Shown here one piece after another: positions 17,562 through 26,902 of a DNA stretch of 64,000 nucleotides (positions are counted from its first letter, which is position 1; every line of letters begins with the position of its first letter). The translations under genes and the position numbers were made by a program. The DNA is from Faecalibacterium sp. (GTDB taxonomy: Bacteria; Bacillota; Clostridia; Oscillospirales; Ruminococcaceae), in contig JAHHRL010000004.1 in assembly GCA_020025825.1 (NCBI GenBank), positions 61,603-125,602 of the forward strand, written 5' to 3'. Under the pieces are notes generated by a model. The model was not told the origin of the DNA. It did not search any database and saw nothing but the letters and a program-made list of their open reading frames with translations.

Positions 17562-17814
17562 AACAAAAAACGCCCCGTCCACCCTTTTGGGCAGACGGAG
17601 GCGATTATACTTCGCGGTTCCACTCCGGTTTTCTCACTCGAAACGGTCGATAACGGGACCTTGTCCGCAAAGGGATACTAAGCTTCCCCCTTTGTGCTCT
17701 CGGGCGCACTTCGCAGTTTCCCTATATCCGGGCAGACTTTCAGCCGGGGGCCTGCCCTCTCTGTGGATGGTAAAACAGCTACTTTACCCGATACTAACGC
17801 ATTTGTACCCTTTT
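17562..17814 (-). ncRNA. Cysteine T-box riboswitch leader of cysS
   Basis: On the minus strand, the T-box core GTGGAACCGCG occupies 17623-17613, followed by a terminator (stem 17603-17589 with 17584-17571, then a T-run). The core would pair with the uncharged tRNA acceptor end to build an antiterminator in place of this terminator. The upstream part folds into stem I-like hairpins, including one at about 17731-17758. Two UGC triplets at 17715-17713 and 17708-17706 are candidate specifier codons, matching cysteine. Low charging of tRNA-Cys would turn cysS on. Confidence 0.9.
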
Positions 17815-17843
17815 ATTATACTGGGCAAAATCTGGCAAGTCAA
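17815..17843 (-). promoter_or_regulatory. Sigma-A promoter of the cysS T-box leader
   Basis: Near-consensus TTGACT (17843-17838) and TATAAT (17820-17815), 17 bases apart, immediately upstream of the T-box leader. Confidence 0.85.
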
Positions 17844-17915
17844 GCCGCTTTTGCTATGGAAAACAGCCACTTTTCTGCGCTTTACTTTTCCAAAGTGCTG
17901 TGCCATAATAAAACC

Positions 17916-17921
17916 TATAAT
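17916..17921 (+). promoter_or_regulatory. Possible -10 element of asnA
   Basis: A perfect TATAAT on the plus strand ~39 bases before the asnA start. No good -35 stands at 16-18 bases, so promoter use is uncertain. Confidence 0.35.
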
Positions 17922-17959
17922 GCTTTGGACGTGAATTTTACTTGGGGAGGGGAAAGGAT

Positions 17960-18973
17960 ATGAGTAAAGTTTATATTCCACAAGGATATACACCAAAACT
18001 GAACTTGTATGATACGCAAAAGGCCATTGGTACTATTAAGCGACTGTTTGCAGATACTTTATGTGCTACTTTGGGGTTGCACCGTGTATCTGCCCCGCTG
18101 TTTTTGGAAACCAACACCGGTCTTAACGACGATTTAAGCGGTGTAGAACGCAAGGTTACCTTTGACATTAAAGATACCGGCACACAGGCCGAGGTTGTAC
18201 AAAGCCTTGCAAAGTGGAAGCGGCAGGCCCTTAAGGAGTACGGGTTCCATGTAGGCAAGGGCTTATATACCGACATGAACGCAATCCGCCGGGAGGAAGA
18301 ACTGGACAACCTGCATTCGATTTACGTGGACCAGTGGGACTGGGAAAAGGTCATCACCGAGCAGGACCGCACTGAGGAATACTTAAAGCGAGTGGTGCGT
18401 GCGATTGTGGCCGCTGTATGCGCTACCGAAATGAATCTGCACGCAACCTTTCCGCAATTAGAGGGGTTGCCCCTGCACAGCCCGCACGTAACCTTTGTTA
18501 CGACGCAGCAGCTGGAAGATTTATATCCCGACCTTACCCCCAAAGAGCGTGAAAACGCATTTGTACGTGCCAACTCCACCACCTTTTTAATGAAAATCGG
18601 CAAAAAGCTAAACAGTGGTATGCCCCATGACAGCCGTGCCCCCGACTACGACGACTGGGAGCTGAACGGCGACATCCTGTTTTGGAACGATACCTTGGGT
18701 TGCAGCTTTGAGCTGAGCAGTATGGGTATTCGTGTCAGCCCGGAAAGTTTGGATGCACAGCTGCGCATTGCCGGTTGTGACGACCGACGCACTCTGCCTT
18801 TCCACAAGGCATTGCTGGCAGGTGAGCTGCCCTATTCCATCGGCGGCGGTATCGGCCAAAGCCGCCTGTGTATGCTGCTGCTGGGCAGCTGCCATATTGG
18901 TGAGGTACAGGCAAGCGTATGGGATAAATCCACCCGTGACATCTGCGCACAGGCAGGCATCCCCTTGCTTTAA
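17960..18973 (+). CDS. asnA: Aspartate-ammonia ligase (ammonia-dependent asparagine synthetase)
   Basis: 337 residues from the ATG at 17960, which has AAAGGAT just upstream; the earlier ATG at 17942 lies in the GGGGAGGGG ribosome-site region. AsnA is related to class II aspartyl-tRNA synthetases: YTDMNAIRREE, HSIYVDQWDWEKVI, DILFWNDTLGCSFELSSMGIRV and the C-terminal GGGIGQSRLCMLLL (motif 3-like) are characteristic. It makes asparagine from aspartate, ammonia and ATP. It is divergent from cysS and monocistronic, ending at a strong terminator. Confidence 0.96.
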   Translation: MSKVYIPQGYTPKLNLYDTQKAIGTIKRLFADTLCATLGLHRVSAPLFLETNTGLNDDLSGVERKVTFDIKDTGTQAEVVQSLAKWKRQALKEYGFHVGKGLYTDMNAIRREEELDNLHSIYVDQWDWEKVITEQDRTEEYLKRVVRAIVAAVCATEMNLHATFPQLEGLPLHSPHVTFVTTQQLEDLYPDLTPKERENAFVRANSTTFLMKIGKKLNSGMPHDSRAPDYDDWELNGDILFWNDTLGCSFELSSMGIRVSPESLDAQLRIAGCDDRRTLPFHKALLAGELPYSIGGGIGQSRLCMLLLGSCHIGEVQASVWDKSTRDICAQAGIPLL

Positions 18974-18981
18974 TTAAAATG

Positions 18982-19019
18982 AAAAGACAGGGTATATCGT
19001 TTGATATACCCTGTCTTTT
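18982..19019. terminator. Terminator between asnA and pgsA (convergent)
   Basis: A perfect 17-base stem (18982-18998 with 19003-19019), loop GTTT, with a T-run continuing to 19023; usable from both sides. Confidence 0.88.
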
Positions 19020-19047
19020 TTTGTTTTGGAACGAAAGCCGTCAGCCC

Positions 19048-19629
19048 TTATTTTGCTGTCTGGATAAAGCTGCGGTTATCCCACAGGTACTTAATGCCGG
19101 ACAGTGCAGTAACCACTGCAACCAGCCAGCACAGGCCCTGCGTAATGCTGCTTAGTACAGCCTCGTTGCCTGTACCTGCCAAACCAACTGCAAAGTAGTA
19201 GAAGATGATTGTCAGCATCTGCAGCACGGTTTTTACCTTACCCCAGATATTTGCAGCAATTACCTTGCCGTCCTTTGCACCTGCCGCTACCATGCGCAGG
19301 CCGGAAACGGAAAACTCACGTGCCAGAATGATTGCCAGCACAATCGGGCTGCACACGCCGTCACGCATCATGTACAAAAATGCAACTGTAGTCAGCAGCT
19401 TATCAGCCAAAGGGTCTGCAAACTTGCCGAAGTCTGTAACCATGTGCCACTTGCGTGCCAAATGGCCATCCAAAAAATCCGTAAAACTAGCGGCTGCAAA
19501 TACCACACCCGCCACTATGTAGATGGTAGGGTTAAAGCTGCCTGTACCAAACTGCGACATTGTAGTAAACACCATAAACACGGGCACCAGCAGCATACGC
19601 AGCAGTGTAAGTTTATTAGGCAAATTCAT
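19048..19629 (-). CDS. pgsA: CDP-diacylglycerol-glycerol-3-phosphate 3-phosphatidyltransferase
   Basis: 193 residues from the ATG at 19629, which follows GGAGG; the frame runs to 19659 without a site. The CDP-alcohol phosphotransferase signature DG-x2-AR-x8-G-x3-D-x3-D is present as DGHLARKWHMVTDFGKFADPLAD (split here for clarity: DGHLAR, then G, D and D at the right spacing). Five or six membrane helices. It makes phosphatidylglycerol phosphate, the first committed step to phosphatidylglycerol and cardiolipin. It lies downstream of rimO, in the usual clostridial rimO-pgsA order. Confidence 0.94.
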   Translation of the reverse strand: MNLPNKLTLLRMLLVPVFMVFTTMSQFGTGSFNPTIYIVAGVVFAAASFTDFLDGHLARKWHMVTDFGKFADPLADKLLTTVAFLYMMRDGVCSPIVLAIILAREFSVSGLRMVAAGAKDGKVIAANIWGKVKTVLQMLTIIFYYFAVGLAGTGNEAVLSSITQGLCWLVAVVTALSGIKYLWDNRSFIQTAK

Positions 19630-19680
19630 TATTATTCCTCCATTCGGATAGTTATCCATACTTGTTTAACTATACACGAA

Positions 19681-19718
19681 AGCCCGCCCGTTGGCAAGCA
19701 AAGCCAAGCGGGCGGGCT
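19681..19718 (-). terminator. GC-rich hairpin between rimO and pgsA
   Basis: A 10-base GC-rich outer stem (19681-19690 with 19709-19718) plus an inner TTGGC/GCCAA stem. Only a short T tract follows, so attenuation of pgsA is more likely than full stop. Confidence 0.6.
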
Positions 19719-19724
19719 AAAAAT

Positions 19725-21053
19725 TTAAATCTTCTTTACAACTTCGCCATACAGGTCGTACAAATCACTCTCGGTAATTTTGACCTGATAGAACGCACCC
19801 GGATAAAGCGGTTCTTCGCTGCTGACACAAACATTGCCGTCAATTTCGGGAGAGTCTGCCATGGTACGCAGCAGATACAGGCCGCTTTCCTCGTCGATGC
19901 CGTCGCAGATGCACTCCAAAGTCTGGCCTACACGTGCTGCCTGCTTGGCAGACATAATACCAGTCTGCACATCCATAATAATATCCGCACGCTTCTGCTT
20001 AACTTCCTCGTCCACCTGATTTTCCATACGGGCAGCCACGGTGTTTTCCTCTGCGGAGTAAGCAAAGCAGCCCAAACGGTCAAACTGCATTTCCTTCACA
20101 AAGTTGCACAGCTCCTCAAACTGCTCGTCGGTTTCGCCGGGGAAACCTGCAATCAGTGTAGTACGCAGGGTAATGCCGGGAATCTCTGTGCGCAGCTTCT
20201 GCACCACGTTCACCAGTTCGTCGTGGGTGCTGCGGCGGTTCATATTTTTCAAAATCACATCGTTGCAATGCTGAATGGGCAAATCCAAGTAAGGCAAAAC
20301 CTTCTCGTTGCGCTTCATTGCGTCGATAAATGCGTCCGTAATACGCTCGGGGTATGCGTACAGCACACGAATCCAGCGGATGCCTTCCACTGCGTTCAGC
20401 TTATCCAGCAGTTCGCAAATGCTGCCGGGCTTGCCCCAGTCCTCACCGTAAGCGGTGGGGTCCTGTGCAACTACAATCAGCTCCTGCACACCCTCACCTG
20501 CCAGCCAACGTGCTTCGGCTACGCAGTCCTCCATAGGGCGGCTGGCCAGCGGGCCGCGAATCAGCGGAATTGCACAGTAGTGGCAGCGGTTGTTGCAGCC
20601 CTCGGCAATTTTCAGGTAAGCATAGTGCGCAGGCGTGCCAATCACACGCTTGCCGCCCAGCGGGAAATCCTTTTTGGGGCCGTAGCTTTCCACTCTTTCG
20701 CCGCCGCATACACGGTCCAAAACAGCGCAAATAGCAGGGTTGGATGCACAGCCTACTACAGCGTCCACTTCGGGGATTTCTGCTACGATATCGCTCTTGT
20801 AGCGCTCTGCCAGACAACCGGTAACCAAAACCTTCAGGTTCGGGTTTACCTCCTTATAGGAGCAGGCAGTCAAAATATTTTCAATAGCTTCGGTCTTGGC
20901 GCTTTCAATAAAGCCACAGGTATTTACCAAAACAGCATCTGCCTCTGCCATATCAGCTACAGTTTCGTGGCCGGCAGCCAGCAGGCTATGTACCATTACG
21001 TCCAAATCAACTTGGTTTTTGGGGCATCCTAAGGAAATGCAGGCAATCTTCAT
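19725..21053 (-). CDS. rimO: Ribosomal protein S12 methylthiotransferase
   Basis: About 442 residues from the ATG at 21053, with AGAGGTG at 5 bases; a GTG two codons earlier is an alternative. Three domains are visible: the N-terminal UPF0004 cluster domain (SLGCPKNQVD, NTCGFIESA, TGCLAERY with three Cys), the radical SAM core (EGCNNRCHYCAIP, CxxxCxxC at ~150), and a C-terminal TRAM domain from ~375. The SLGCPKN opening separates RimO from MiaB. It adds a methylthio group to an aspartate of ribosomal protein S12. Same direction as recX and recA. Confidence 0.95.
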   Translation of the reverse strand: MKIACISLGCPKNQVDLDVMVHSLLAAGHETVADMAEADAVLVNTCGFIESAKTEAIENILTACSYKEVNPNLKVLVTGCLAERYKSDIVAEIPEVDAVVGCASNPAICAVLDRVCGGERVESYGPKKDFPLGGKRVIGTPAHYAYLKIAEGCNNRCHYCAIPLIRGPLASRPMEDCVAEARWLAGEGVQELIVVAQDPTAYGEDWGKPGSICELLDKLNAVEGIRWIRVLYAYPERITDAFIDAMKRNEKVLPYLDLPIQHCNDVILKNMNRRSTHDELVNVVQKLRTEIPGITLRTTLIAGFPGETDEQFEELCNFVKEMQFDRLGCFAYSAEENTVAARMENQVDEEVKQKRADIIMDVQTGIMSAKQAARVGQTLECICDGIDEESGLYLLRTMADSPEIDGNVCVSSEEPLYPGAFYQVKITESDLYDLYGEVVKKI

Positions 21054-21073
21054 ATTCACACCTCTTTTTATAA

Positions 21074-21577
21074 TTACATTTGCTGTGTAACGCTGGTTAC
21101 TGCTTCCCTCGCTACACGATAAGAAAATCCACGTCTTGCCAGTGCAGCCAGAACTAAATCCTGCCTGCCCTCAGCCAAACGGCGGGCATACTGACGCTGT
21201 ACCAATGCTGCCGCAGCTTCCAGCTCCGGGTCTGTCCCCGGCTCCAGCTCTGCATACAGTTCGTCTAATGTATCCTGAATCAGCTGGCGCTCTATGCCTT
21301 TACGGCGCAGTGCGTCTGCAATGGCACGGCGGGATTTATGCTGCAAAAACAGGCTGTGCGCCCTCATTTTTGCATACTTTGCATCGTCCAGCAGATGCAA
21401 ACGCAGCATCTCAGACACAGCATAAGCCGCCGCTTCCTCTGTAAAGCGGCGGCACAGCCGGTCGTATAAACCTTGGCAGGAAAAATCCTGCCCGGTTAAT
21501 AATTCCAATGCTTTTTCTCGTGCAGGCGCTGGCTCCGCACATTTTTCCGCCGGTTTACGGCGATAGCTCCAAGCCAA
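21074..21577 (-). CDS. recX: Regulatory protein RecX
   Basis: A 167-residue, helix-rich RecX: ALELLTGQDFSCQGLYDRLCRRF, LRLHLLDDAKYAKMRAHS, KSRRAIADALRRKGIERQLI and the C-terminal LARRGFSYRVAREAV form the three tandem three-helix repeats. RecX binds RecA filaments and limits recombinase activity. The start is TTG at 21577; its GGAGG site lies inside the last recA codons, so recX is translationally tied to recA, with 3 bases between genes. Confidence 0.93.
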   Translation of the reverse strand: MAWSYRRKPAEKCAEPAPAREKALELLTGQDFSCQGLYDRLCRRFTEEAAAYAVSEMLRLHLLDDAKYAKMRAHSLFLQHKSRRAIADALRRKGIERQLIQDTLDELYAELEPGTDPELEAAAALVQRQYARRLAEGRQDLVLAALARRGFSYRVAREAVTSVTQQM

Positions 21578-21580
21578 CGT

Positions 21581-22741
21581 TTAGTCCTCCACCATGATAT
21601 CCAGTTCGCTTTCGCTGGTAGCGGCAGGGGCCTTTACCGCCGGTGCTGCACTTTCCGCAGGGGTTACTGCCGAAACTGCCGGTGCTGCGGCTGCGGTGGT
21701 ACGTGCACCCTTGCGTGTGGGCAGCAGCTTATCTGCATTGGCACGAATCTGGCCTTCGATATCTGCCATGATTTCCGGGTTATCACGCAGGAAGTTCTTT
21801 GCGTTGTCACGGCCCTGACCCAAACGGATGTCGCCGTAGCTGAAGTATGCACCGCTCTTCTGCAAGATGTTCAGTTTTACACCCATATCCAAGATTTCGC
21901 CAACCTTGGAAATGCCTTCGCCAAACATAATATCAAACTCAGTTTCACGGAAGGGAGGTGCCACCTTGTTTTTAACAACCTTTGCACGGGTACGGTTGCC
22001 GATAAACTGGCCGGAAGAATCCTTTAAGCCTTCTACACGGCGCACATCAATACGCACAGATGCGTAGTACTTCAGTGCACGGCCGCCGGTGGTTACTTCG
22101 GGGTTGCCGTATACAATACCAACCTTTTCACGCAGCTGGTTGATGAAGATGCAAACGGTGTTGGTCTTGCCAATGATACCGGTCAGCTTACGCAGTGCCT
22201 GGCTCATCAAACGTGCGTGCAAGCCAACATGGCTGTCGCCCATTTCGCCTTCGATTTCGGCACGGGGAACCATTGCAGCAACAGAGTCGATAACAATGGC
22301 ATCAATTGCGCCGGAACGCACCAGTGCCTCTGCAATTTCCAAAGCCTGCTCGCCGGTATCCGGCTGGCTGACCAGCAAAGAATCAATATCTACGCCCAGT
22401 GCTGCTGCGTATACAGGGTCCAGTGCGTGTTCTACGTCGATAAATGCAACCTCGCCGCCTTTACGCTGTGCCTCAGCCAATACGTGCAGTGCCAATGTGG
22501 TTTTACCGCTGGATTCCGGGCCGTAAACCTCGATGACACGGCCGCGGGGCATACCGCCCACGCCCAGTGCCAAGTCCAAGCCCAAACTACCGGTAGAAAT
22601 TGCATCAATCTGCATATTGGCATTGTCGCCCAGCTTCATTACAGCACCCTTACCAAACTGCTTTTCAATCTGAGCCAGTGCATTTGCCAAAGCGTCCTGC
22701 TTGCCGGCTGCTGCTTTTGCCGCTGTCTTTTTATCTGCCAT
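21581..22741 (-). CDS. recA: Recombinase RecA
   Basis: A 386-residue, complete RecA. Walker A is GPESSGKTT (~75), Walker B is in [12 protein letters not shown] (~150), loop L1 surrounds [10 protein letters not shown], and [17 protein letters not shown] (~225) and ELDIMVED at the C-terminus are typical. It forms ATP-dependent filaments on single-stranded DNA for recombination and activates SOS autocleavage. The C-terminal tail is Ala-rich and unusually long (~50 residues), ending acidic. The upstream region holds a good promoter with a palindrome over the -35. Confidence 0.98.
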   Translation of the reverse strand: MADKKTAAKAAAGKQDALANALAQIEKQFGKGAVMKLGDNANMQIDAISTGSLGLDLALGVGGMPRGRVIEVYGPESSGKTTLALHVLAEAQRKGGEVAFIDVEHALDPVYAAALGVDIDSLLVSQPDTGEQALEIAEALVRSGAIDAIVIDSVAAMVPRAEIEGEMGDSHVGLHARLMSQALRKLTGIIGKTNTVCIFINQLREKVGIVYGNPEVTTGGRALKYYASVRIDVRRVEGLKDSSGQFIGNRTRAKVVKNKVAPPFRETEFDIMFGEGISKVGEILDMGVKLNILQKSGAYFSYGDIRLGQGRDNAKNFLRDNPEIMADIEGQIRANADKLLPTRKGARTTAAAAPAVSAVTPAESAAPAVKAPAATSESELDIMVED

Positions 22742-22809
22742 AGTTATCGCTTCGCTCCTTTATGATTTTGCGCCGCATCGGGCGCAGCTTCTTTTTTCAT
22801 TCGAAAATT

Positions 22810-22851
22810 ATTATACACATTTTTTGCTTCATTTACAACTATTAGTTGTAA
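22810..22851 (-). promoter_or_regulatory. recA promoter with overlapping 19-bp palindrome
   Basis: On the minus strand TTGTAA (22838-22833) and TATAAT (22815-22810) are 17 bases apart. A perfect 9-1-9 palindrome, TTACAACTA-T-TAGTTGTAA, covers 22833-22851 and so includes the -35. This is the position of a repressor operator. It does not match the Bacillus (CGAAC-N4-GTTCG) LexA box but has the same CAAC...GTTG outline; a divergent LexA site is the likely reading. Confidence 0.6.
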
Positions 22852-22917
22852 GAAATCAAAAGTATTTTCTTTCGACAGTAATAGAATACCCTATTAAAGG
22901 ACCAATAAACGGGACTT

Positions 22918-23775
22918 TTACAACGGACGCTTTGCCAGCACGCAACGGTCGTTCCCTGCATAATCTTTTCTCGTTTGCACATTCGTCCAACCTGCCTGAC
23001 ACAACAGGGCTTCTACCTGTTGTGCCTGCTGCCAGCCTATTTCCAGTGCAATCCAGCCACCGTGCCGCAGCGGACGCAGATACTCCTTTGCAAGCGCACG
23101 GTAAAAAAGCAAGCCATCTTTGCCGCCATCTAACGCCATGGCAGGCTCCTGTGCAACTTCTGGCTGCAGCTCGCCCATTTCGCTCTCCGTCAAATAGGGC
23201 GGGTTACATAGTACAACGTCCAGACTTTCGTCGGCAAGTGTTTCGTGCCAAGTAAATAAGTCGCCCATTTTTGCTTCTACCGTCAATGGGGCCAGTGCCT
23301 GAACTGCGTTTTTTTCCAGATAGGAAAATGCCGCCGGGCTTTTTTCCACACAGGTAACCTGTGCATTGGGCCAAAAACGCTTACAGCCGATGCCAAGTGC
23401 GCCGCTGCCTGCACACAAATCCAATACATTCTGAGGGGGCTGCTCCAAAACAGATTGCAGGCTTTCCAAAATCGTTTCGGTATCGGCACGTGGGCAAAGC
23501 ACGCCGGGGCCTACCTGCAATTCAAAGTCTAAAAAGGGCCAGCTGCCGCAGATGTATTGCAACGGCTCCCTCTGCACACGGCGTGAGGTATACTCCTCCA
23601 GTTTTGCGGCCTGCGCCTTGGTGAGTGGGTCTGCGCACAGGCGCACATCACGCCCCAGTACCAAGCGCACAAGCTGTGCTGCATCAAATGCAGCGTCCGG
23701 ACAATGGGCGGCTTCCAAACGCTCTGTAACCAGTGTTACCACCTTACGGGGCATTATCCCCTCAAAACTTACCAT
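22918..23775 (-). CDS. prmC: Peptide chain release factor N5-glutamine methyltransferase
   Basis: A 285-residue Rossmann methyltransferase. PrmC marks: PLQYICGSWPFLDFELQV (~75-92), VLCPRADTE, the SAM-binding DLCAGSGALGIG (~118) and catalytic NPPY (~190). It methylates the GGQ glutamine of release factors. The start at 23775 has GGAGG at 7 bases and overlaps the upstream yqhQ-like stop by 7 bases, so the two are translationally coupled. An ATG at 23754 is a less likely start. Confidence 0.94.
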   Translation of the reverse strand: MVSFEGIMPRKVVTLVTERLEAAHCPDAAFDAAQLVRLVLGRDVRLCADPLTKAQAAKLEEYTSRRVQREPLQYICGSWPFLDFELQVGPGVLCPRADTETILESLQSVLEQPPQNVLDLCAGSGALGIGCKRFWPNAQVTCVEKSPAAFSYLEKNAVQALAPLTVEAKMGDLFTWHETLADESLDVVLCNPPYLTESEMGELQPEVAQEPAMALDGGKDGLLFYRALAKEYLRPLRHGGWIALEIGWQQAQQVEALLCQAGWTNVQTRKDYAGNDRCVLAKRPL

Positions 23776-24707
23776 TTGCCGTCCTCCGGATTTTCCGGCA
23801 AAACCGGTGTAACTGCGGCAATTGCAGCTTCAATCATGCTGTCGTCCGGCTCAAATACCGTTAAACGCTGCACCCATAGGCCGGGTGCACGAATAATGCG
23901 GGTAAACACATTATCGCAGCGGCCGCACAGTTTCAGCAGCTCGTAGCCAATGCCCATAACCACAGGCAGCAGCAACAGCTTATACAGCACACGCAAAGCC
24001 GCATTGCCCCACGGCAGCACACTGTACAGGAATACACTGATAATCATAATCAAAACCAAAAAGCTGGTGCCGCAGCGTGGGTGAAAACGGGTATACTTAC
24101 GGATATTCTCCACGGTCAGCTCTTCACCGGCTTCATAGCAGGCGATGGTTTTATGCTCTGCACCATGATACTGGAACACACGGTGGATATCCTCCATATG
24201 ACTAATCAGCACCATGTACAGCAGGAAGATGCCCACCTTGCACAGGGCCTCCAAAATAGTGCTGCCCCAGCGGCCTAAAGGTACAATCTTTCCCACCAAG
24301 GTAACAATAGCAGTAGGCAGTATGCTGAACAAGCCCAGTGCTAACACCACACCAACCAGAGAAGCGCATACCATAAAAAAGTTTTCGGCCTTTTCGCCCA
24401 AATGGTCTGTCAGCCACTTTTCAAACTTTGAAGGTTCCTCTTCTTCGTATGCATCGCCCATGCTGACTTTTGCCGAGTGCATTAAGTATCGATAGCCCGT
24501 AATCAGGCTGTCAATCATAGAGCAGGTTCCACGCACAAAGGGGATTTTTTGCCAGAAATAATGCTTGACCGGCTCCTGCACCACATCAAGGGTTCCGTCC
24601 GGCTTGCGTACTGCGCAGGCAATTGTTTCCGGGCCGCGCATCATAATACCTTCCATCAGGGCTTGCCCGCCCACACTGGTTTTGAATTTACACGTTTCTT
24701 TTTTCAT
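23769..24707 (-). CDS. DUF1385 (YqhQ-like) membrane protein
   Basis: 312 residues. Family marks are VGGQALMEGIMMRGP at the N-terminus, YRYLMHSA, the central membrane segments (~105-130, 145-170), the conserved FQYHGAEHKTIACYEAG (~180-195), RFHPRCGTSFL and two further helices. The protein is conserved next to prmC in many Clostridia; its biochemical role is not established, and the HGAEHK and HPRCGT motifs, with His and Cys, look metal- or substrate-binding. It overlaps the histidine kinase gene upstream by 20 bases and prmC downstream, so it is part of a tight operon. Confidence 0.9.
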   Translation of the reverse strand: MKKETCKFKTSVGGQALMEGIMMRGPETIACAVRKPDGTLDVVQEPVKHYFWQKIPFVRGTCSMIDSLITGYRYLMHSAKVSMGDAYEEEEPSKFEKWLTDHLGEKAENFFMVCASLVGVVLALGLFSILPTAIVTLVGKIVPLGRWGSTILEALCKVGIFLLYMVLISHMEDIHRVFQYHGAEHKTIACYEAGEELTVENIRKYTRFHPRCGTSFLVLIMIISVFLYSVLPWGNAALRVLYKLLLLPVVMGIGYELLKLCGRCDNVFTRIIRAPGLWVQRLTVFEPDDSMIEAAIAAVTPVLPENPEDGKW

Positions 24708-26157
24708 CAGGTTCTCCTACTTGCAGATGCGGCTTTTTACCGGGTGTGTATAACGGCAGGCCTAAAGTTACCACCGTACCTTTGCCCAGTGTGCTGCGAA
24801 TATCCAATGTACCGTCTTGCACTGTCATGATTTCATCTACCAGCGCAAGACCGATTCCGCTGCCCCATACTGCATTTTTCCCTTTATAAAATTTGGATTT
24901 CACATTGCTCAGATCTGCCGGCGAAATGCCCCTGCCCTGATCAAAGATTTCCACAAAGGCTTTCTTTTTCCCGGCCCAAACTTTTATGGTAATGCGCCCG
25001 CCTGTAACCGAGTACTTGATTGCATTATCAATTACGTTAATGAACACCTGCCGCATACGGTCCGGGTCCGCATAAACCGGAATCGTTTCTTCCGGCTCGT
25101 CATATACAAGCTGCAAACCGTTTTGGGTACATCTCGGCTCCGAAAACAGTACCGCATCTGTCACTTCTGCTACCAAATCCAGCGGTTGGGGCGAAATTGG
25201 CAGCCGCCCATTTTGCAGACGGGAAAAATCCAGCAGTTCTTCCACCATTGTATACAGGCGGTCGGCCTCTGAGCGAATGATTGCAAGGCCCTTACGGTAG
25301 TTTTCGTCCTCCGGGTCATGGATTACTTCCAGCGTTTCAATCCAGCCTTTAATGCTGGTTAGCGGCGTTCTCAGCTCATGCGAAACCGAACTGATAAACT
25401 CATTTTTTATACGCTCGGTTTCCGCCAGACCTTCCGCCATTTGGTTGATAGACGCATTCAATCGGTCAATCTCATCCGAGTGGTCGCCTTTTTCCGGCAT
25501 ACGCACATTCAGGTCGCCGGCCGCAATACGGGCTGCGGCCTGCTCCATTTTGCCAAGCGGCAGCACAATGCTCTGCACAAAGTATAAACCGGAAACAACT
25601 GCACCGCCCAAAATGGTTGCAATTGCCAGCAAGCTAATAAACAGTGCCTGATACAAGCGTCTATCCACCAGCGTTAAACTGGTAACCAAGCGCAGTGCCG
25701 CCACATCTCCTGCATTATAGGGCAGCAGCATACACGTTGCCATAACACGCTCGCCGGTTTCGGTTATATACTGCGCACTGCCCCGCTCACCATCTCGTTG
25801 TGCGTCCGCAAAGTCTTCGTTGTCTACGATGCTTTCTACTGAAACACCACTGGTTGAGGCAATCACCTGCCCCTGCGCATCTAACAGCATAAACTCAAAT
25901 TTATCTCTGGCCTGAAACTGCTCTACCATACGGCGCAAAGCCATGCTGCGGGCCTGTGCTGCGCTTTCTTCCGTTTCGCCGGTATAAGTGTTCAGCTGCC
26001 CGATTATTGTGGAAAACTGCATTCCCATGTTCTGGCGGACGCTGTTGTAATAGTTTTGGCTGTACAGCCAAAGGAAAATGCCCTCCGCCAAAAGCAGAAT
26101 CAAAATAATACTAAGCAAGCTGCCTTTCAGCCAGCGTCTGGTAATACCGCTTTTCAC
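24688..26157 (-). CDS. Two-component sensor histidine kinase (PhoR/ResE type)
   Basis: 489 residues. Membrane helix ~13-35, an extracellular sensor region ~36-165 (PAS/Cache-like in length), second helix ~170-195, HAMP ~195-245, HisKA with the phospho-His in SSVSHELRTPLTSIKGW, and HATPase_c with NVIDNAIKYS, DQGRGI and GSGIGLALV. It autophosphorylates and passes phosphate to the response regulator encoded just upstream. GTG start with GGAGG at ~9 bases. The signal is unknown; the upstream exported repeat lipoprotein is a natural candidate sensor partner. Confidence 0.93.
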   Translation of the reverse strand: MKSGITRRWLKGSLLSIILILLLAEGIFLWLYSQNYYNSVRQNMGMQFSTIIGQLNTYTGETEESAAQARSMALRRMVEQFQARDKFEFMLLDAQGQVIASTSGVSVESIVDNEDFADAQRDGERGSAQYITETGERVMATCMLLPYNAGDVAALRLVTSLTLVDRRLYQALFISLLAIATILGGAVVSGLYFVQSIVLPLGKMEQAAARIAAGDLNVRMPEKGDHSDEIDRLNASINQMAEGLAETERIKNEFISSVSHELRTPLTSIKGWIETLEVIHDPEDENYRKGLAIIRSEADRLYTMVEELLDFSRLQNGRLPISPQPLDLVAEVTDAVLFSEPRCTQNGLQLVYDEPEETIPVYADPDRMRQVFINVIDNAIKYSVTGGRITIKVWAGKKKAFVEIFDQGRGISPADLSNVKSKFYKGKNAVWGSGIGLALVDEIMTVQDGTLDIRSTLGKGTVVTLGLPLYTPGKKPHLQVGEPDEKRNV

Positions 26158-26186
26158 TTAGGGCAGCCTCCTTTCCACAATGTTTA

Positions 26187-26873
26187 TCAGTTCCAGCGAT
26201 AGCCATAACCCCATACGGTTAAAATATGCTTGGGGTTGGAGGGTTCATCTTCAATCTTCATGCGCAAACGACGAATATTTACATCAACGATTTTTACATC
26301 GCCGTAATAATTTTCGCCCCATACGCCTTTCAAAATCTTTTCTCGCACCAACGCTACACCGGCATTTTTGAAAAACAGTTCCATAATTTGGAACTCGACC
26401 TGTGTCAAGTCAATCGGTTCGCCGTTTTTCAGCAGCATGTGGCTGCTTTCATCCAGTACAAATTCGCCGGATACCATTTTACCGCTGTTCTCGGTATTCT
26501 GTGGACGAGATACTCGACGGCACAGCGCATCTACCCGGGCAATCAGCTCACTCACTGAAAACGGCTTGGTAATATAATCATCCGCACCAATGGAAAGGCC
26601 ACGGATTTTGTCCGCCTCCTGCCCTTTTGCGCTTACCATGATAATACCGATTTCGTTATCTGTTTTCCGAATGGTTTCACACAGCGAAAAGCCATTCATT
26701 CCCGGCAGCATAATATCCAGCAGCGCCGCATCACAAGGCTCACCCTGTTCCAGCAGTTCTAAGGCACGCTCAGCACTTTCTGCTTCTACAGCTTCCATAC
26801 CGTGCATCCGTAAATTTAAAGCCACCATTTCTCGGATGCTGGTTTCGTCTTCTACTACCAAAACACGCTTCAT
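26187..26873 (-). CDS. OmpR/PhoB-family response regulator
   Basis: 228 residues. A receiver domain with the acidic pair ED (9-10), phospho-acceptor Asp in LLDIMLPGMNGF (~54), Thr/Ser switch in VSAKG (~83) and Lys in ITKPFS (~105). Residues ~130-228 form a winged-helix domain ending VDVNIRRLRMKIEDEPSNPKHI...VWGYGYRW, the usual OmpR-type DNA-binding pattern. Co-transcribed with the kinase (29 bases between) and the lipoprotein gene upstream. Target genes are not predictable from the sequence. Confidence 0.95.
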   Translation of the reverse strand: MKRVLVVEDETSIREMVALNLRMHGMEAVEAESAERALELLEQGEPCDAALLDIMLPGMNGFSLCETIRKTDNEIGIIMVSAKGQEADKIRGLSIGADDYITKPFSVSELIARVDALCRRVSRPQNTENSGKMVSGEFVLDESSHMLLKNGEPIDLTQVEFQIMELFFKNAGVALVREKILKGVWGENYYGDVKIVDVNIRRLRMKIEDEPSNPKHILTVWGYGYRWN

Positions 26874-26902
26874 GGTTATTGAGTCTCCTTTCGGCTATCA
26901 AA

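Noticed and set aside
19662..21032. A 456-residue open frame antisense to rimO
   Set aside because: Composition typical of a reverse-strand shadow; rimO on the other strand has complete motifs.
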